Assembly (NCBI GenBank): GCA_902779645.1 | Contig: CACZCH010000021.1 | Span: 1-36,783, forward strand | Source of the DNA: an uncultured bacterium | GTDB taxonomy: Bacteria > Cyanobacteriota > Vampirovibrionia > Gastranaerophilales > Gastranaerophilaceae | Direction of reading: 5' to 3' | Length of the DNA: 36,783 nucleotides | Shown: positions 16,394-24,678 of the stretch, one piece after another | Layout: each line of letters starts with the position of its first letter | Position numbering within the stretch: position 1 is the first letter of the stretch | Notes under the pieces: generated by a model | Databases searched by the model: none | The model's input: the letters and a program-made list of their open reading frames with translations, nothing else | What the model was told of the DNA's origin: nothing | Made by a program: the position numbers and the translations under genes

Positions 16394-16399
16394 TATAAT
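16394..16399 (+). promoter_or_regulatory. -10 box of dgt, leaderless layout
   Basis: A perfect TATAAT ends exactly 6 nt before the ATG at 16406, and no ribosome binding site lies in between. An ATG at 16391 in the same frame overlaps this box and is therefore not the start. Confidence 0.65.
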
Positions 16400-16405
16400 C
16401 TTGTT

Positions 16406-17437
16406 ATGAATACTGAATTGAAGACAATAAAAGAACAGCTTGAAGAACGTGAGTATGAAATTTTGAGTCCTTATGCTACAAAATGCAAAGATTCAAAGGG
16501 AAGAAAACACCCAAGAGAAGAAAAATTTGAAATAAGAACTGATTTTCAGAGAGATAGAGATAAAATATTGCATTCAAAGTCTTTCAGAAGATTAAAACAT
16601 AAAACGCAAGTATTCTTATCTCCTTATAACGATCATTTTAGAACCCGTTTGACTCATACATTGGAAGTGTCTCAGATTGGCAGAACAATGGCAAGAGCAC
16701 TAAGACTTAATGAGGATTTAGTAGAAGCCATAGCTCTCGGTCATGATTTGGGTCATACACCCTTTGGGCATTGCGGTGAAGGAACATTGGATTCACTTTT
16801 ACCGAACGGTTTTCATCACAATATACAATCTGTAAGAGTTGTTGAAGTTTTGGAAGATATGAATCTTTGTAAAGAGGTTACAGACGGTATCTTGACTCAT
16901 ACTTGGGGATATAAACCTAAAACCCCTGAGGCGCAAGTTGTTCAATACGCAGATAAAATTGCTTATATAAATCACGATATTGAAGATTCAATAAGAGCAG
17001 GAATTATCTCCGAAAGTGATTTGCCAAAAGATTGTATGGACTATTTTTCTTCAAATCAGTCTGAAAGATTAGGTAAAATGATAACGGATGTAATTATAAA
17101 TTCGACAGATAAACCAAAAGTCGAAATGACAGAAGAAGGTTGGTTCTACGTTACAAAATTAAGAACCTGGATGTTCGATAATGTGTATTTAGATCCGGTG
17201 GCAAAAGCAGAAGAAAAAAAAGCAAAAAATATTATCCAATCTCTTTATGAATATTATACTGAAATGCTATCAGCATACTACAAACAGGACGAGATACCAC
17301 AGATTGTAACAGATTATATTTCTGGTATGACAGACCAGTATGCTATCAGAAGGTATTTAGATTTGTTTGTCCCGTCGCCGTTGGCAGAGCATGCAAATGA
17401 CGATGCATTACTAAAAAAAGCAAGAGAACAGAAATAA
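16406..17437 (+). CDS. dgt: dGTP triphosphohydrolase-like HD protein
   Basis: A 343-residue HD-superfamily enzyme that splits dNTPs into deoxynucleoside and triphosphate. The fold starts with SFRRLKHKTQVF, then H84 in THTLEVSQIGR, the HD pair in LGHDLGHTPFGHCGE (113-114), a distal His in LTHTWGY, and the last metal-ligand Asp in YADKIAYINHDIEDS. All metal ligands are present. Length and layout fit the deoxyguanosinetriphosphate triphosphohydrolase-like type 2 family. The 3' end is 1 nt from the next gene, suggesting an operon with the lipoate ligase family gene. Confidence 0.92.
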   Translation: MNTELKTIKEQLEEREYEILSPYATKCKDSKGRKHPREEKFEIRTDFQRDRDKILHSKSFRRLKHKTQVFLSPYNDHFRTRLTHTLEVSQIGRTMARALRLNEDLVEAIALGHDLGHTPFGHCGEGTLDSLLPNGFHHNIQSVRVVEVLEDMNLCKEVTDGILTHTWGYKPKTPEAQVVQYADKIAYINHDIEDSIRAGIISESDLPKDCMDYFSSNQSERLGKMITDVIINSTDKPKVEMTEEGWFYVTKLRTWMFDNVYLDPVAKAEEKKAKNIIQSLYEYYTEMLSAYYKQDEIPQIVTDYISGMTDQYAIRRYLDLFVPSPLAEHANDDALLKKAREQK

Positions 17438-17438
17438 A

Positions 17439-18077
17439 TTGAAATTAATTAATTACAGCGTTCATACAGGACAAGAAAATATGCAAATCGATTCAGATTT
17501 GCTTGAAAATGCTGTTAAAACAAAGACGGCAGAGCCAATCTTCCGTTTATATGGCTGGTCTCCCAAGTGTATTTCTCTTGGCAGAAACCAAAAGTGTGAT
17601 TTTTTGAAAGAAAATATTGATTGTGTTCGAAGGCTTACAGGAGGAAGAGCTCTTTTGCATGACGACGAGGTTACGTATAGCTACGTAACACCTATATCAA
17701 TAGTTCCTAACGGAGAAACTATTACGGAATCGTATAAGTATATTTCAGGAATTTTAATAGATTTTTTTAGAACTCTTGGGGTAGAACTTGATTTCGGAGA
17801 GAACAAGAAAATATCAACACATTTTGATTATTGTATGCTTATATCAACAGGAGCCGATGTATGTTATAAAGGAAAAAAGATAATAGGTTCTGCGCAATTT
17901 AGAAAAGAAGGGTATATATTACAACATGGCTCAATCCTTTTCGGTTATGATAAAGCGCTTCTTGAAACTCTTTTTCACGAAGAAGTAAAGGGGATAACAA
18001 CGGTAAAAGAAATCCTGCCGAATATCAGTAAGGAAGTTTTTGTTCAGGCAATTGAACACTATGTAAGTCAATTATAG
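17439..18077 (+). CDS. Lipoate-protein ligase / octanoyltransferase family protein
   Basis: A 212-residue protein of the BPL/LplA/LipB fold. Visible are the N-terminal GQENMQIDSDLLE segment, WSPKCISLGRNQ, the lipoyl-binding loop RRLTGGRALLHDDEVTYS, and KKIIGSAQFRKEGYILQHGSILF with the catalytic-region Lys. It is closest in pattern to LipM/LplA-type enzymes that move octanoyl or lipoyl groups to E2 or GcvH. The start is a TTG 1 nt after dgt, supported by conserved family sequence reaching the N-terminus. The 3' end overlaps the convergent methyltransferase gene by 53 nt. Confidence 0.85.
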   Translation: MKLINYSVHTGQENMQIDSDLLENAVKTKTAEPIFRLYGWSPKCISLGRNQKCDFLKENIDCVRRLTGGRALLHDDEVTYSYVTPISIVPNGETITESYKYISGILIDFFRTLGVELDFGENKKISTHFDYCMLISTGADVCYKGKKIIGSAQFRKEGYILQHGSILFGYDKALLETLFHEEVKGITTVKEILPNISKEVFVQAIEHYVSQL

Positions 18078-19437
18078 CAACGTTCTCAATGTGATATGTA
18101 TGCGGGAACATATCAAACGGTTGTATATATTCAACTTTTGCTCCGTGTTCTTTTAAATATTTAAGGTCTCTTGCAAGTGTAGCCGGATTGCAGGAAACAT
18201 ATATTATTTTCCCTTTGGTAAGTTTTAGTGCGTAATCTAAGCTATTAGGAGTACAACCTTTGCGTGGAGGGTCAAGTATCGTTACGTGGAATTGCCTTCC
18301 CAAAAGTGTTTCATTGGATAAAAACTTACCGGTATCTCCCTGATGAAGTTCAATGTTATTTATTTTGTTTTCATTTATAATACTTTCAGCAAGCTCCACA
18401 GACTCTTTAACTTCTTCTATACTCACAACTTTTGAAGCTGTATCAGACAAACATATCCCAAATGCCGTAATTCCTGCATAAGCATCAAGAATTGTCGGCT
18501 TATCAAAGTTATTTTTAATGTAATCTTTTACATACCTGAAAATATTATCTGCGCTCGGAGGATTTACCTGAAAAAATGTTTTAGCGCCGACTTTGAACAT
18601 TTTATCGCATAGTTTTTCTTCAATGTATCCTTCTCCGAATGTAATATCTGTTTTATCTCCGAGAATAAGATTTGTTTTTTTGTTGTTATAATTTACAGCG
18701 ACCCCCTGAATATTATCTAAATTATTGTATATTTTTTCTCCAAGTTGTTTTATGTTTTTAGAAAGAGAAGAATTATTAACAACCAAAACAACGAGGCTTT
18801 TCTTGCTATCATAGGATGTTCTTATAACAACATGTCTTAATTCTCCAAGTCCATCTTTTTCACTATATCCGGTAATTTTCAATTCCTGAGCAGTTACTCT
18901 GATAAAATCAATTATTTTGTCACAATATTCAGGTTGAATAGGACAGTATTTTATATTGACCAAATCGTGGCTTCCTGATTTATAATATCCTGCAAGAATC
19001 CGTTTTGAATCTTTTGTCTGTCCAATAGGGTATTGAATTTTATGTCTGTACTCCATTGTGTTCGGAGAAGGGATAACATTTCTGACTTCGACTTCTTCGC
19101 CAAAAATATTTCTCATTGTATCTTCTACAATTTGTTTTTTATATTTTAATTGAGCATTATATTCAATATATTGAATCTGGCATGCTCCGCAAACTTTTTG
19201 CATTTTACAAAAAGGTTCAATTCTATCAGGAGAAGGTTCGATTATTTCTATAATCTCGGCATTAGCGTAATTTTTGTTCTTTTTTGTAATCTTAATTTTA
19301 ACGGTATCATTCGGACAAGCTCCCGAAACAAAAATTACAAATCCGCCAACTTTTGCAATCCCTAAACCCAGGTTAGAGAGTTTTTCTATTTTTACGGTTA
19401 ATATTTCAGGAATGTCTGTTTTATTAATTACTTGCAT
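18025..19437 (-). CDS. rlmD: RlmD/TrmA-type RNA (uracil-5-)-methyltransferase
   Basis: A 470-residue class I SAM methyltransferase for C5 of uridine in rRNA or tRNA. The N-terminal TRAM domain (VKIEKLSNLGLGIAKVGG, about 10-65) precedes an Fe-S cysteine motif (CKMQKVCGACQIQY). The C-terminal half holds the SAM-binding ILDAYAGITAFG, DPPRKGC with the catalytic-region residues, and VSCNPATLARDL. Length fits RlmD/RlmCD. It overlaps the exonuclease gene upstream by 10 nt, suggesting coupling. Which uridine is modified cannot be decided here. Confidence 0.92.
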   Translation of the reverse strand: MQVINKTDIPEILTVKIEKLSNLGLGIAKVGGFVIFVSGACPNDTVKIKITKKNKNYANAEIIEIIEPSPDRIEPFCKMQKVCGACQIQYIEYNAQLKYKKQIVEDTMRNIFGEEVEVRNVIPSPNTMEYRHKIQYPIGQTKDSKRILAGYYKSGSHDLVNIKYCPIQPEYCDKIIDFIRVTAQELKITGYSEKDGLGELRHVVIRTSYDSKKSLVVLVVNNSSLSKNIKQLGEKIYNNLDNIQGVAVNYNNKKTNLILGDKTDITFGEGYIEEKLCDKMFKVGAKTFFQVNPPSADNIFRYVKDYIKNNFDKPTILDAYAGITAFGICLSDTASKVVSIEEVKESVELAESIINENKINNIELHQGDTGKFLSNETLLGRQFHVTILDPPRKGCTPNSLDYALKLTKGKIIYVSCNPATLARDLKYLKEHGAKVEYIQPFDMFPHTYHIENVAIIDLHSVQLPEQKLPY

Positions 19438-20345
19438 GGTTTTATAATTTGTATATTTCTTGTTTCTGAGATTTCTTGACGTGCGTCGCGGATAATTTCT
19501 TTGTATTCTTCAGATAAACTAAGACCGTTGCAGAGTCTGTCTATGAAACCGTTGTTAACTTTAACCGCTTTTTCTAAAGCTCCGACATCCTCCAGAACAT
19601 CTTTAATATCAGCCAAATCATAACCGAAAGATTGTTTTGATTGGTATATCATCATCTCGCCTGTTTCGGCAACAAGAGGTTCGCCGCCTAAATCAAAGTG
19701 AAGCTTGAAAACAGATTTAAGGTCTTGAAGCTCAGCTTGCATTGTCGCAATGCTTTGCTGAATCCTTAAATATCTGTCAAATAGATAGTCTACGTTTTTC
19801 AGTTGTTTTTGCTGCCAATCAAGTCTTTGGAGATATAGTTTTTTTAATTTTGGATAAACAAGAGCAAGCCCCATAGTATCAGCCATAGCTCTGTGGTGGT
19901 TTGTTAAATCCACATTGAATCTTTTAGTAAGAGCTTCCAAACCATGAGATTCAAGTTCCGGAGCAATTTCTTTAAACATCATTTGAGAGTCAATACGAGG
20001 GTTTGTCAGAGGTTCTCCCATAACTCTCTTTTTTGCTTCATTTAAGAAAGAGTAGTCAAAAATTACATTATGAGCAACAATAGGATAATCTCCTATGAAT
20101 TCTAGAATTTTAGGCATTGCTTCTTCTTCTGTCGGAGCATCTTCAACCATCTCAGGAGTTATTCCGTGAATTGCAATACTTGATTTTCTGATATGTTGCT
20201 GCGGATTTATTAATGTTTGAAATTCGTCTTTAATTTTTCCGTTTTCCAATCTTACAGCTGCAAATTCAACTAATCGTTCTCTTGTATAATCCAGTCCGGT
20301 TGTTTCTGTATCTAAAACTATTTCTATCTCTTTTCTTCTTGGCAT
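19428..20345 (-). CDS. DEDDh 3'-5' exonuclease, DnaQ-like
   Basis: A 305-residue protein. The exonuclease domain covers about residues 1-175 with Exo I DTETTGL, Exo II HNVIFDYSFL and Exo III HHRAMADT, all acidic metal ligands present and the DEDDh histidine in place. The C-terminal ~130 residues are helical, with a coiled-coil-like stretch (RIQQSIATMQAELQDLKSVF), and are not a polymerase or UvrC-like domain. It could be a PolIII epsilon-like proofreader or a stand-alone repair nuclease. It starts the operon with rlmD. Confidence 0.9.
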   Translation of the reverse strand: MPRRKEIEIVLDTETTGLDYTRERLVEFAAVRLENGKIKDEFQTLINPQQHIRKSSIAIHGITPEMVEDAPTEEEAMPKILEFIGDYPIVAHNVIFDYSFLNEAKKRVMGEPLTNPRIDSQMMFKEIAPELESHGLEALTKRFNVDLTNHHRAMADTMGLALVYPKLKKLYLQRLDWQQKQLKNVDYLFDRYLRIQQSIATMQAELQDLKSVFKLHFDLGGEPLVAETGEMMIYQSKQSFGYDLADIKDVLEDVGALEKAVKVNNGFIDRLCNGLSLSEEYKEIIRDARQEISETRNIQIIKPCK

Positions 20346-20376
20346 GATATACCTTATCCCCTTAATTTAATGTATA

Positions 20377-20402
20377 TTATCGGCATTCTATAAATATATT
20401 TA
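20377..20402 (-). promoter_or_regulatory. Possible sigma-28-like promoter upstream of the exonuclease gene
   Basis: On the minus strand, TAAA is followed by 14 nt and GCCGATAA (20377-20384), the same -10 as the sigma-28 site at 12362. The -35 matches only in TAAA and the spacing is one short of consensus. GATAAT within it could equally be a housekeeping -10. Confidence 0.35.
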
Positions 20403-20494
20403 GCCATTTCTCTACAATAGAATAATAGCATAAATATGCAAAACATGGTAATATAAGAAAAATGAGAATATTTATTATGTAATAGGAGTTTTAT

Positions 20495-20812
20495 ATGGTA
20501 CAAGAAGTTAATGTAAACAATTTTCAGTCTGAAGTAATAAATAATAGTGAAGTTACAGTTGTAGATTTTTTTGCTGATTGGTGTGGACCTTGCAGAAAGC
20601 TCTCTCCTGTTATGGAGGAGATAGAACAGGAATTATCAGGCAGAGCTAAGTTTACAAAAATCAATACAGATAACAATGTAGAATTGGCACAGCAATATCA
20701 GATAAGCGGAATTCCTACTCTTTTAGTCTTTAAAGGCGGAGAACTGGTAGAAAGAATGGTAGGATTAATGCCGAAAAGTTCAATTATAACCAATATAGAA
20801 AAATATTTATAA
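20495..20812 (+). CDS. trxA: Thioredoxin
   Basis: A 105-residue disulfide reductase. The active site is WCGPC (C30, C33), preceded by VVDFFADWCGPC and followed by the cis-Pro loop GIPTLLVFKGGE. Length and order match classical thioredoxin 1. The ATG follows TAATAGGAG at good spacing. It is a single-gene unit upstream of tRNA-Ile and acts in the cytoplasm. Confidence 0.96.
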   Translation: MVQEVNVNNFQSEVINNSEVTVVDFFADWCGPCRKLSPVMEEIEQELSGRAKFTKINTDNNVELAQQYQISGIPTLLVFKGGELVERMVGLMPKSSIITNIEKYL

Positions 20813-20904
20813 TAAATTAAAACAATCCACTTGATTTACAAATATGTCCATGGTAGATTAGAAATTGCGAGGAAGATGATAAAGCCGAATCCTCGTAGAT
20901 GCAT

Positions 20905-20978
<74 letters not shown>

Positions 20979-20981
20979 GAT

Positions 20982-21016
20982 AAAAAAGACGATGACAAAT
21001 GTTATCGTCTTTTTTA
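20982..21016 (+). terminator. Terminator of the tRNA-Ile gene
   Basis: A near-perfect 15-bp hairpin with AAAAAAGACGAT pairing to ATCGTCTTTTTT and a 4-nt AAAT loop, ending in a T-run. It starts 3 nt after the mature tRNA end. Because it is A/T-flanked on both sides it may work in both directions. Confidence 0.9.
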
Positions 21017-21135
21017 TTTTTGTTGCTTGGGTTTATTATAACCTTTCCGGACAGTTTGGATGGGACTTTTGTCGTAAGTATGCCTAATTTTAGGGCGATA
21101 GAGGCAGATTTATAGTCTTGAGATGTACCGGACTG

Positions 21136-21266
21136 TTTTTGCACTTTTGTCCTAATTTTTGCACTATTTTGCACTAATATTTTTGTTTTCAGCATGTTTT
21201 ATGCCATAAACCCCTAATATGTTTGAACATTCACCCTGTGCAATAAAGTGCAACATAGTGCAAAAA
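21136..21266. repeat. Inverted array of 10-bp AGTGCAANNT repeats
   Basis: Three adjacent 10-bp units on the plus strand at 21237, 21247 and 21257 (TGTGCAATAA, AGTGCAACAT, AGTGCAAAAA). On the minus strand, units occupy 21166-21175, 21156-21165 and 21136-21145, with a degenerate unit between. The two clusters face away from a spacer of about 60 bp. Helical phasing and inversion suggest cooperative protein binding, such as integrase arm sites or a transposase/repressor operator. Two more phased units lie at 35471-35490. Confidence 0.7.
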
Positions 21267-21288
21267 TAATTTATCTTTTAGTTTGATA

Positions 21289-21300
21289 TGTGTCGAAATG
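21289..21300 (+). repeat. End-like motif TGTGTCGAAATG, copy 1
   Basis: A 12-bp sequence beginning TG, 75 bp upstream of the copy 1 transposase ATG. It is identical to the motif 61 bp upstream of the copy 2 transposase (30797-30808, opposite strand) and has one mismatch to 35604-35615. Mu-type elements begin with TG, so it may be the terminal or transposase-binding sequence. A shared operator is the alternative. Confidence 0.55.
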
Positions 21301-21375
21301 TCTCTGAGATTGAGATGCAGGACTTGATGTTTCCGAGACAAAGAGCGATTAATGTGTGTATAAAGGAATACGCAC

Positions 21376-23082
21376 ATGGCAGAATTTACTACCGAAAAAT
21401 GTAAAAAAATAGCATTAGCAAGATTAGACATAGTTCATAAATGGCTTGAGTTTAGAAAGAAATCTCAAAATAAACTTCAAGCTGATTATGATTTTGTGAA
21501 GTTGCATAATACATCAAACTCTCACTTATTTGAGATTTTAGGCAAAATATCTCGCGGAAGTTTGCACCGCTGGTATGCGATGCTAAACGGAACGGAAGAT
21601 TATACAAAGCTTTTGCCACAGTATAAATACAGCAGTGTTAATGATTATAGAACTGTATTAAATGATGAAGAAATAAAAATATTTATGGGATTGCTTTTGC
21701 ACCCAAATAGACTTTCAATCGGAAAAGCAATAGCACTAACAAAATACAAACTAAAAGAACAAGGGCAGAATTTTATTCCTGCTGATATTACATTCAGGCG
21801 TTATGCAAAATGGTTTAAGGATAACAATTACGATAAATGGATTTTAGCGCGTGACGGAGAAAAAGCATTATCGGATAAAGTTGAACCATATATAAAACGT
21901 GATGCAAGTTTGCTTGAAGTCGGGGATATTCTTGTTGCAGACGGACATAAATTAGCATTTCAGGTAATAAATCCATTTACAGGCAAACCCTGCAGAGCTA
22001 CACTTGTTGGGTTTTTAGATTGGAAATCCACAGCTTTAGTCGGTTATGAAATAATGCTTGAAGAAAATACACAGTGTATCGCAAGTGCCTTGCGTAATTC
22101 AATAATTAATCTTGATATGATACCGAAAGTCGTTTATCAGGATAACGGCAGAGCTTTTAGGGCAAAATATTTTACTGACGATAAAGGATTTACCGAACTT
22201 GGGTTTCAGGGTTTGTATTCAAAACTCGGAATTGAAACAGTTTTTGCTCGACCGTATAATGCCAGAGCAAAAGTTATTGAAAGATTTTTCAAAGAATTTC
22301 AGGAAGGCTTTGAAAAATTGTTGCCAAGTTATATAGGTTCATCAATAAATAATAAACCTGCATATATGATGAGGAATGAAAAACTACACAAATCTTGGCA
22401 CGCCGATTACGTTCCAACAATTGAAGAAACAATAAAAATGATAGATCTGTGGCTGAGTTTTAAGAATTCTCAACCATGTCCGAATGCTCCCGATAAGACA
22501 ATCGCGGAAGTCTTAGCAGAAAGAAAAAGACAAAATATTGAAATTAATACTCTTGATGATTTAATGCTCGCAACAGAAGTTAAAACAATACAAAGAAACG
22601 GTATCAGATTCTTAAATTGTGATTATTTTGATGAAAGATTATATGGTTTCAAGAGCAAAGTATTGATTAAATACAATCTTTTTGACCTGACGAGTATAAA
22701 AGTATTTACCCCAAAAGGCGAATATTTATGCACAGCAAAGCGTGTAACAGAAACTCATCCGATGGCAAAACTACTCGGTGGTGTTAAAGACTATGAGGAT
22801 TACAAGCAGAAAATTGTAAGACAAAGACAATTAAAAAAGAAAACAGTTGAATCTGTTAAAAAATATCTGGAAACGGAAGATATAAAACTTTTAGAAACAC
22901 AAATCGAAAAACCTACTGTTCAATGTGCATTTAAGAGCTGTTCAAATGGTGTTTACAAGAGTTTTAAAAATAATGCTAATAAATACGAGTATCTTGTAAA
23001 AAATGATCCATATAATTCTTGGATAACAGAATTTAAAAATACAAAGGAGTATCAATTGTTATATGAAGAAAATATTTGTTAA
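21376..23082 (+). CDS. Mu-type DDE transposase, N-terminally shortened
   Basis: A 568-residue transposase of the MuA/retroviral-integrase class that cuts and joins element ends. The catalytic triad is visible as D189 (LVADGHKLAF), D256 (VVYQDNGRAF) and E302 (AKVIERFFKEF). The D-to-D spacing of 67 equals that of Mu. A helical domain precedes the catalytic core, and a beta-barrel-like and Lys-rich C-terminal region follows it. Compared with copy 2 it lacks about 74 N-terminal residues that hold an HTH. Only 75 bp lie between the end motif and the ATG, with an in-frame stop, so the domain is truly absent. It overlaps the ATPase gene by 20 nt. Confidence 0.88.
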   Translation: MAEFTTEKCKKIALARLDIVHKWLEFRKKSQNKLQADYDFVKLHNTSNSHLFEILGKISRGSLHRWYAMLNGTEDYTKLLPQYKYSSVNDYRTVLNDEEIKIFMGLLLHPNRLSIGKAIALTKYKLKEQGQNFIPADITFRRYAKWFKDNNYDKWILARDGEKALSDKVEPYIKRDASLLEVGDILVADGHKLAFQVINPFTGKPCRATLVGFLDWKSTALVGYEIMLEENTQCIASALRNSIINLDMIPKVVYQDNGRAFRAKYFTDDKGFTELGFQGLYSKLGIETVFARPYNARAKVIERFFKEFQEGFEKLLPSYIGSSINNKPAYMMRNEKLHKSWHADYVPTIEETIKMIDLWLSFKNSQPCPNAPDKTIAEVLAERKRQNIEINTLDDLMLATEVKTIQRNGIRFLNCDYFDERLYGFKSKVLIKYNLFDLTSIKVFTPKGEYLCTAKRVTETHPMAKLLGGVKDYEDYKQKIVRQRQLKKKTVESVKKYLETEDIKLLETQIEKPTVQCAFKSCSNGVYKSFKNNANKYEYLVKNDPYNSWITEFKNTKEYQLLYEENIC

Positions 23083-23743
23083 AACGCAAAACGTAAAAAA
23101 CTTTATCGGACTTGTTGAAAATCTGATAAACAAACCCCAAAATATCCCGAAGATGGGATTAGTGTATGGTGAACCCGGACTCGGGAAATCGCAAACAGCT
23201 TTGTGGCTTGCGTGTAAGTATGACGGAATTTATTTAAGAGCATCAAACCTTATGACTGGCAGATGGCTTTTGGAAGAAATGGTTAAAGAACTTGATGAAA
23301 TACCGAGATTTTTGACTTCGGATAATTTTAATATCGTGGTTAAAAAGTTGAAAAAGAATCCGCAGGTGATTTTTATTGATGAGATTGATTATCTGATGAA
23401 TAATTATAAAACGATTGAAACCCTCAGGGATATTCACGATGAAACTGACTGTCCGATAATCTTCATCGGTATGGGTTTGGCTCACAGGAAACTTGAACGA
23501 TACAAGCACTTGTATGACAGATTTTCAGAAATTCTAAAGTTTGAAACTTTTGGAGTAAATGATATCGGGCAAATAATTAATCAATTGTCGGAAGTTCCAT
23601 TTACCCCATATGCTATTGAATATATCCATTCAAAATACAACAGATTCAGACAAATTGTTCAGCTTATTAATCAAATGGAAACATTTACCAAAGATAATAA
23701 TTTAGCGGAAATTACAAAAGAAATTATGGAGCAGATAATATGA
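23063..23743 (+). CDS. MuB/TnsC-like AAA ATPase (transposition target selector)
   Basis: A 226-residue AAA+ ATPase. Walker A is GEPGLGKSQ (near residue 36), Walker B is VIFIDEIDYL, and a sensor/arginine region is in HLYDRFSEI. ATPases of this kind bind target DNA as filaments and activate the partner transposase. GGAG lies upstream inside the transposase gene, with a 20-nt overlap. The paralogue in copy 2 keeps all these motifs. The protein ends in a helical C-terminus and overlaps the next start by 4 nt (ATGA). Confidence 0.9.
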   Translation: MKKIFVKTQNVKNFIGLVENLINKPQNIPKMGLVYGEPGLGKSQTALWLACKYDGIYLRASNLMTGRWLLEEMVKELDEIPRFLTSDNFNIVVKKLKKNPQVIFIDEIDYLMNNYKTIETLRDIHDETDCPIIFIGMGLAHRKLERYKHLYDRFSEILKFETFGVNDIGQIINQLSEVPFTPYAIEYIHSKYNRFRQIVQLINQMETFTKDNNLAEITKEIMEQII

Positions 23744-24294
23744 ACATAGAAAAATTGGTACGACACTTAAAAGAATTTACATTAGATGAAATAGAGATGA
23801 TTGCAGAATGCGATTGCAAAACAGAACTTGAACACCTCTTGAACGAGGGTAAATTGGTCTTTGAACAGGGGAAATACAAAATGCCTGAAGAAAAACCTGA
23901 CAGTAATTTTGAATTATTTGTAATTCCTAAAAACAAAATAACACCTATAAAAATTGAAGATGCTGTCGCATATTTCTTAAAAAATTACGTTAACAAATAT
24001 TGTAAATTTGAAACTTACAGAAATTATCGCTCTATTTTTAATTTTAACATTTTACCTTATTTAAAAGGAAAATTCCTGAATAATATCGAAACAGGAGAGA
24101 TTAAATCAGTTTATAATGCCTGTAAAATGAAAGGTTTAAAACCTCGCAGAATAAAAAACACGATGGCATTATTAAACCAACTTATAAAATATTATCAAAA
24201 TCTTGGAATTATTGAAAAAACTTGCAATTTTCAAGTAAAAAGACTTACAGATAAAAACAAATTTAGTATTAACAGAATAATTTTTGAGGTATAA
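23740..24294 (+). CDS. HTH plus integrase core-binding-like protein, truncated
   Basis: A 184-residue protein. The N-terminal ~50 residues (LVRHLKEFTLDEIEMIAECD, then NEGKLVFEQGKYKM) look like a winged helix. Residues about 70-165 resemble the SAM-like core-binding domain of tyrosine recombinases (TYRNYRSIFNFNILPYLKG, then RIKNTMALLNQLIKYYQNLG). There is no catalytic domain; no Arg/His/Tyr set follows. Relative to copy 2 it stops just after VKRL. ATGA overlap with the ATPase gene implies coupled expression. Possibly a DNA-binding accessory subunit or a decayed recombinase. Confidence 0.65.
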   Translation: MNIEKLVRHLKEFTLDEIEMIAECDCKTELEHLLNEGKLVFEQGKYKMPEEKPDSNFELFVIPKNKITPIKIEDAVAYFLKNYVNKYCKFETYRNYRSIFNFNILPYLKGKFLNNIETGEIKSVYNACKMKGLKPRRIKNTMALLNQLIKYYQNLGIIEKTCNFQVKRLTDKNKFSINRIIFEV

Positions 24295-24296
24295 AA

Positions 24297-24678
24297 ATGA
24301 CAAAATACAATCAACTGACACAAGCCGAACATATGTATATTTACGACAAAAAATCTCTTGCAGAGATTGGAATGGAACTCGGACTTTCCCGCAGGATTTT
24401 ATTTTATTGGAAAAAAGAATACAAGTGGGATAAAAAACGGTTTGATGCTGAACACAACAAAGACCGCTTTAGCGAAGAGCTTTTGGAATTTGCCAGAAAA
24501 ATGATGAATAAAATTTCTGCGGACATCGACAACAATCAGAAAACTCCACCACCGGAAATTTATTCATTGATAAATATTCTCAAAAATATTCCGCTTGTAA
24601 AAAAAACAAAAACCAACCGGTTGCTTACCGCCGGATATTGTTAGGCAAATTGAACGAGAAATTTTGGGAATGGAATAA
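24297..24678 (+). pseudogene. DUF1804-like phage HTH protein, frameshifted
   Basis: The uninterrupted frame (24297-24644) gives 115 residues: an HTH (QAEHMYIYDKKSLAEIGMEL, then RRILFYWKKEYKWDKKRF), then a helical tail. This layout matches small Mu-like phage proteins of the DUF1804/terminase-small type. After a run of eight A (24599-24606) the reading becomes implausible (TNRLLTAGYC). A neighbouring frame instead reads LPPDIVRQIEREILGME to a stop at 24676-24678, a plausible native C-terminus. A one-base slip in the A-run is the likely cause; programmed slippage or a sequencing error are alternatives. Confidence 0.55.

Larger units (their letters stand above)
20979..21375. other. 397-bp gene-free stretch at the left border of the island
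   Basis: No supportable gene. The stretch holds the tRNA terminator, an imperfect repeat of CCGGACAGTTT / CCGGACTGTTT (21,048 and 21,128), the inverted array of 10-bp AGTGCAANNT units (21136-21266), and the TGTGTCGAAATG end-like motif (21289-21300). AAAGGA precedes the transposase ATG at 21376. An open frame on the minus strand through the tRNA is an artefact. Confidence 0.6.
21289..24678 (+). mobile_element. Mu-like transposable element, copy 1 (degraded)
   Basis: Four tightly packed genes in one direction: DDE transposase (lacking its N-terminal HTH), MuB/TnsC-like ATPase, integrase-like third protein and a DUF1804-like HTH protein with a frameshift. The left limit is set at the TGTGTCGAAATG motif. 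The right limit is only the last gene, because I could not identify a terminal repeat there. No target duplication was found. The first three genes are paralogous to the element at 27344-30808. Confidence 0.65.
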
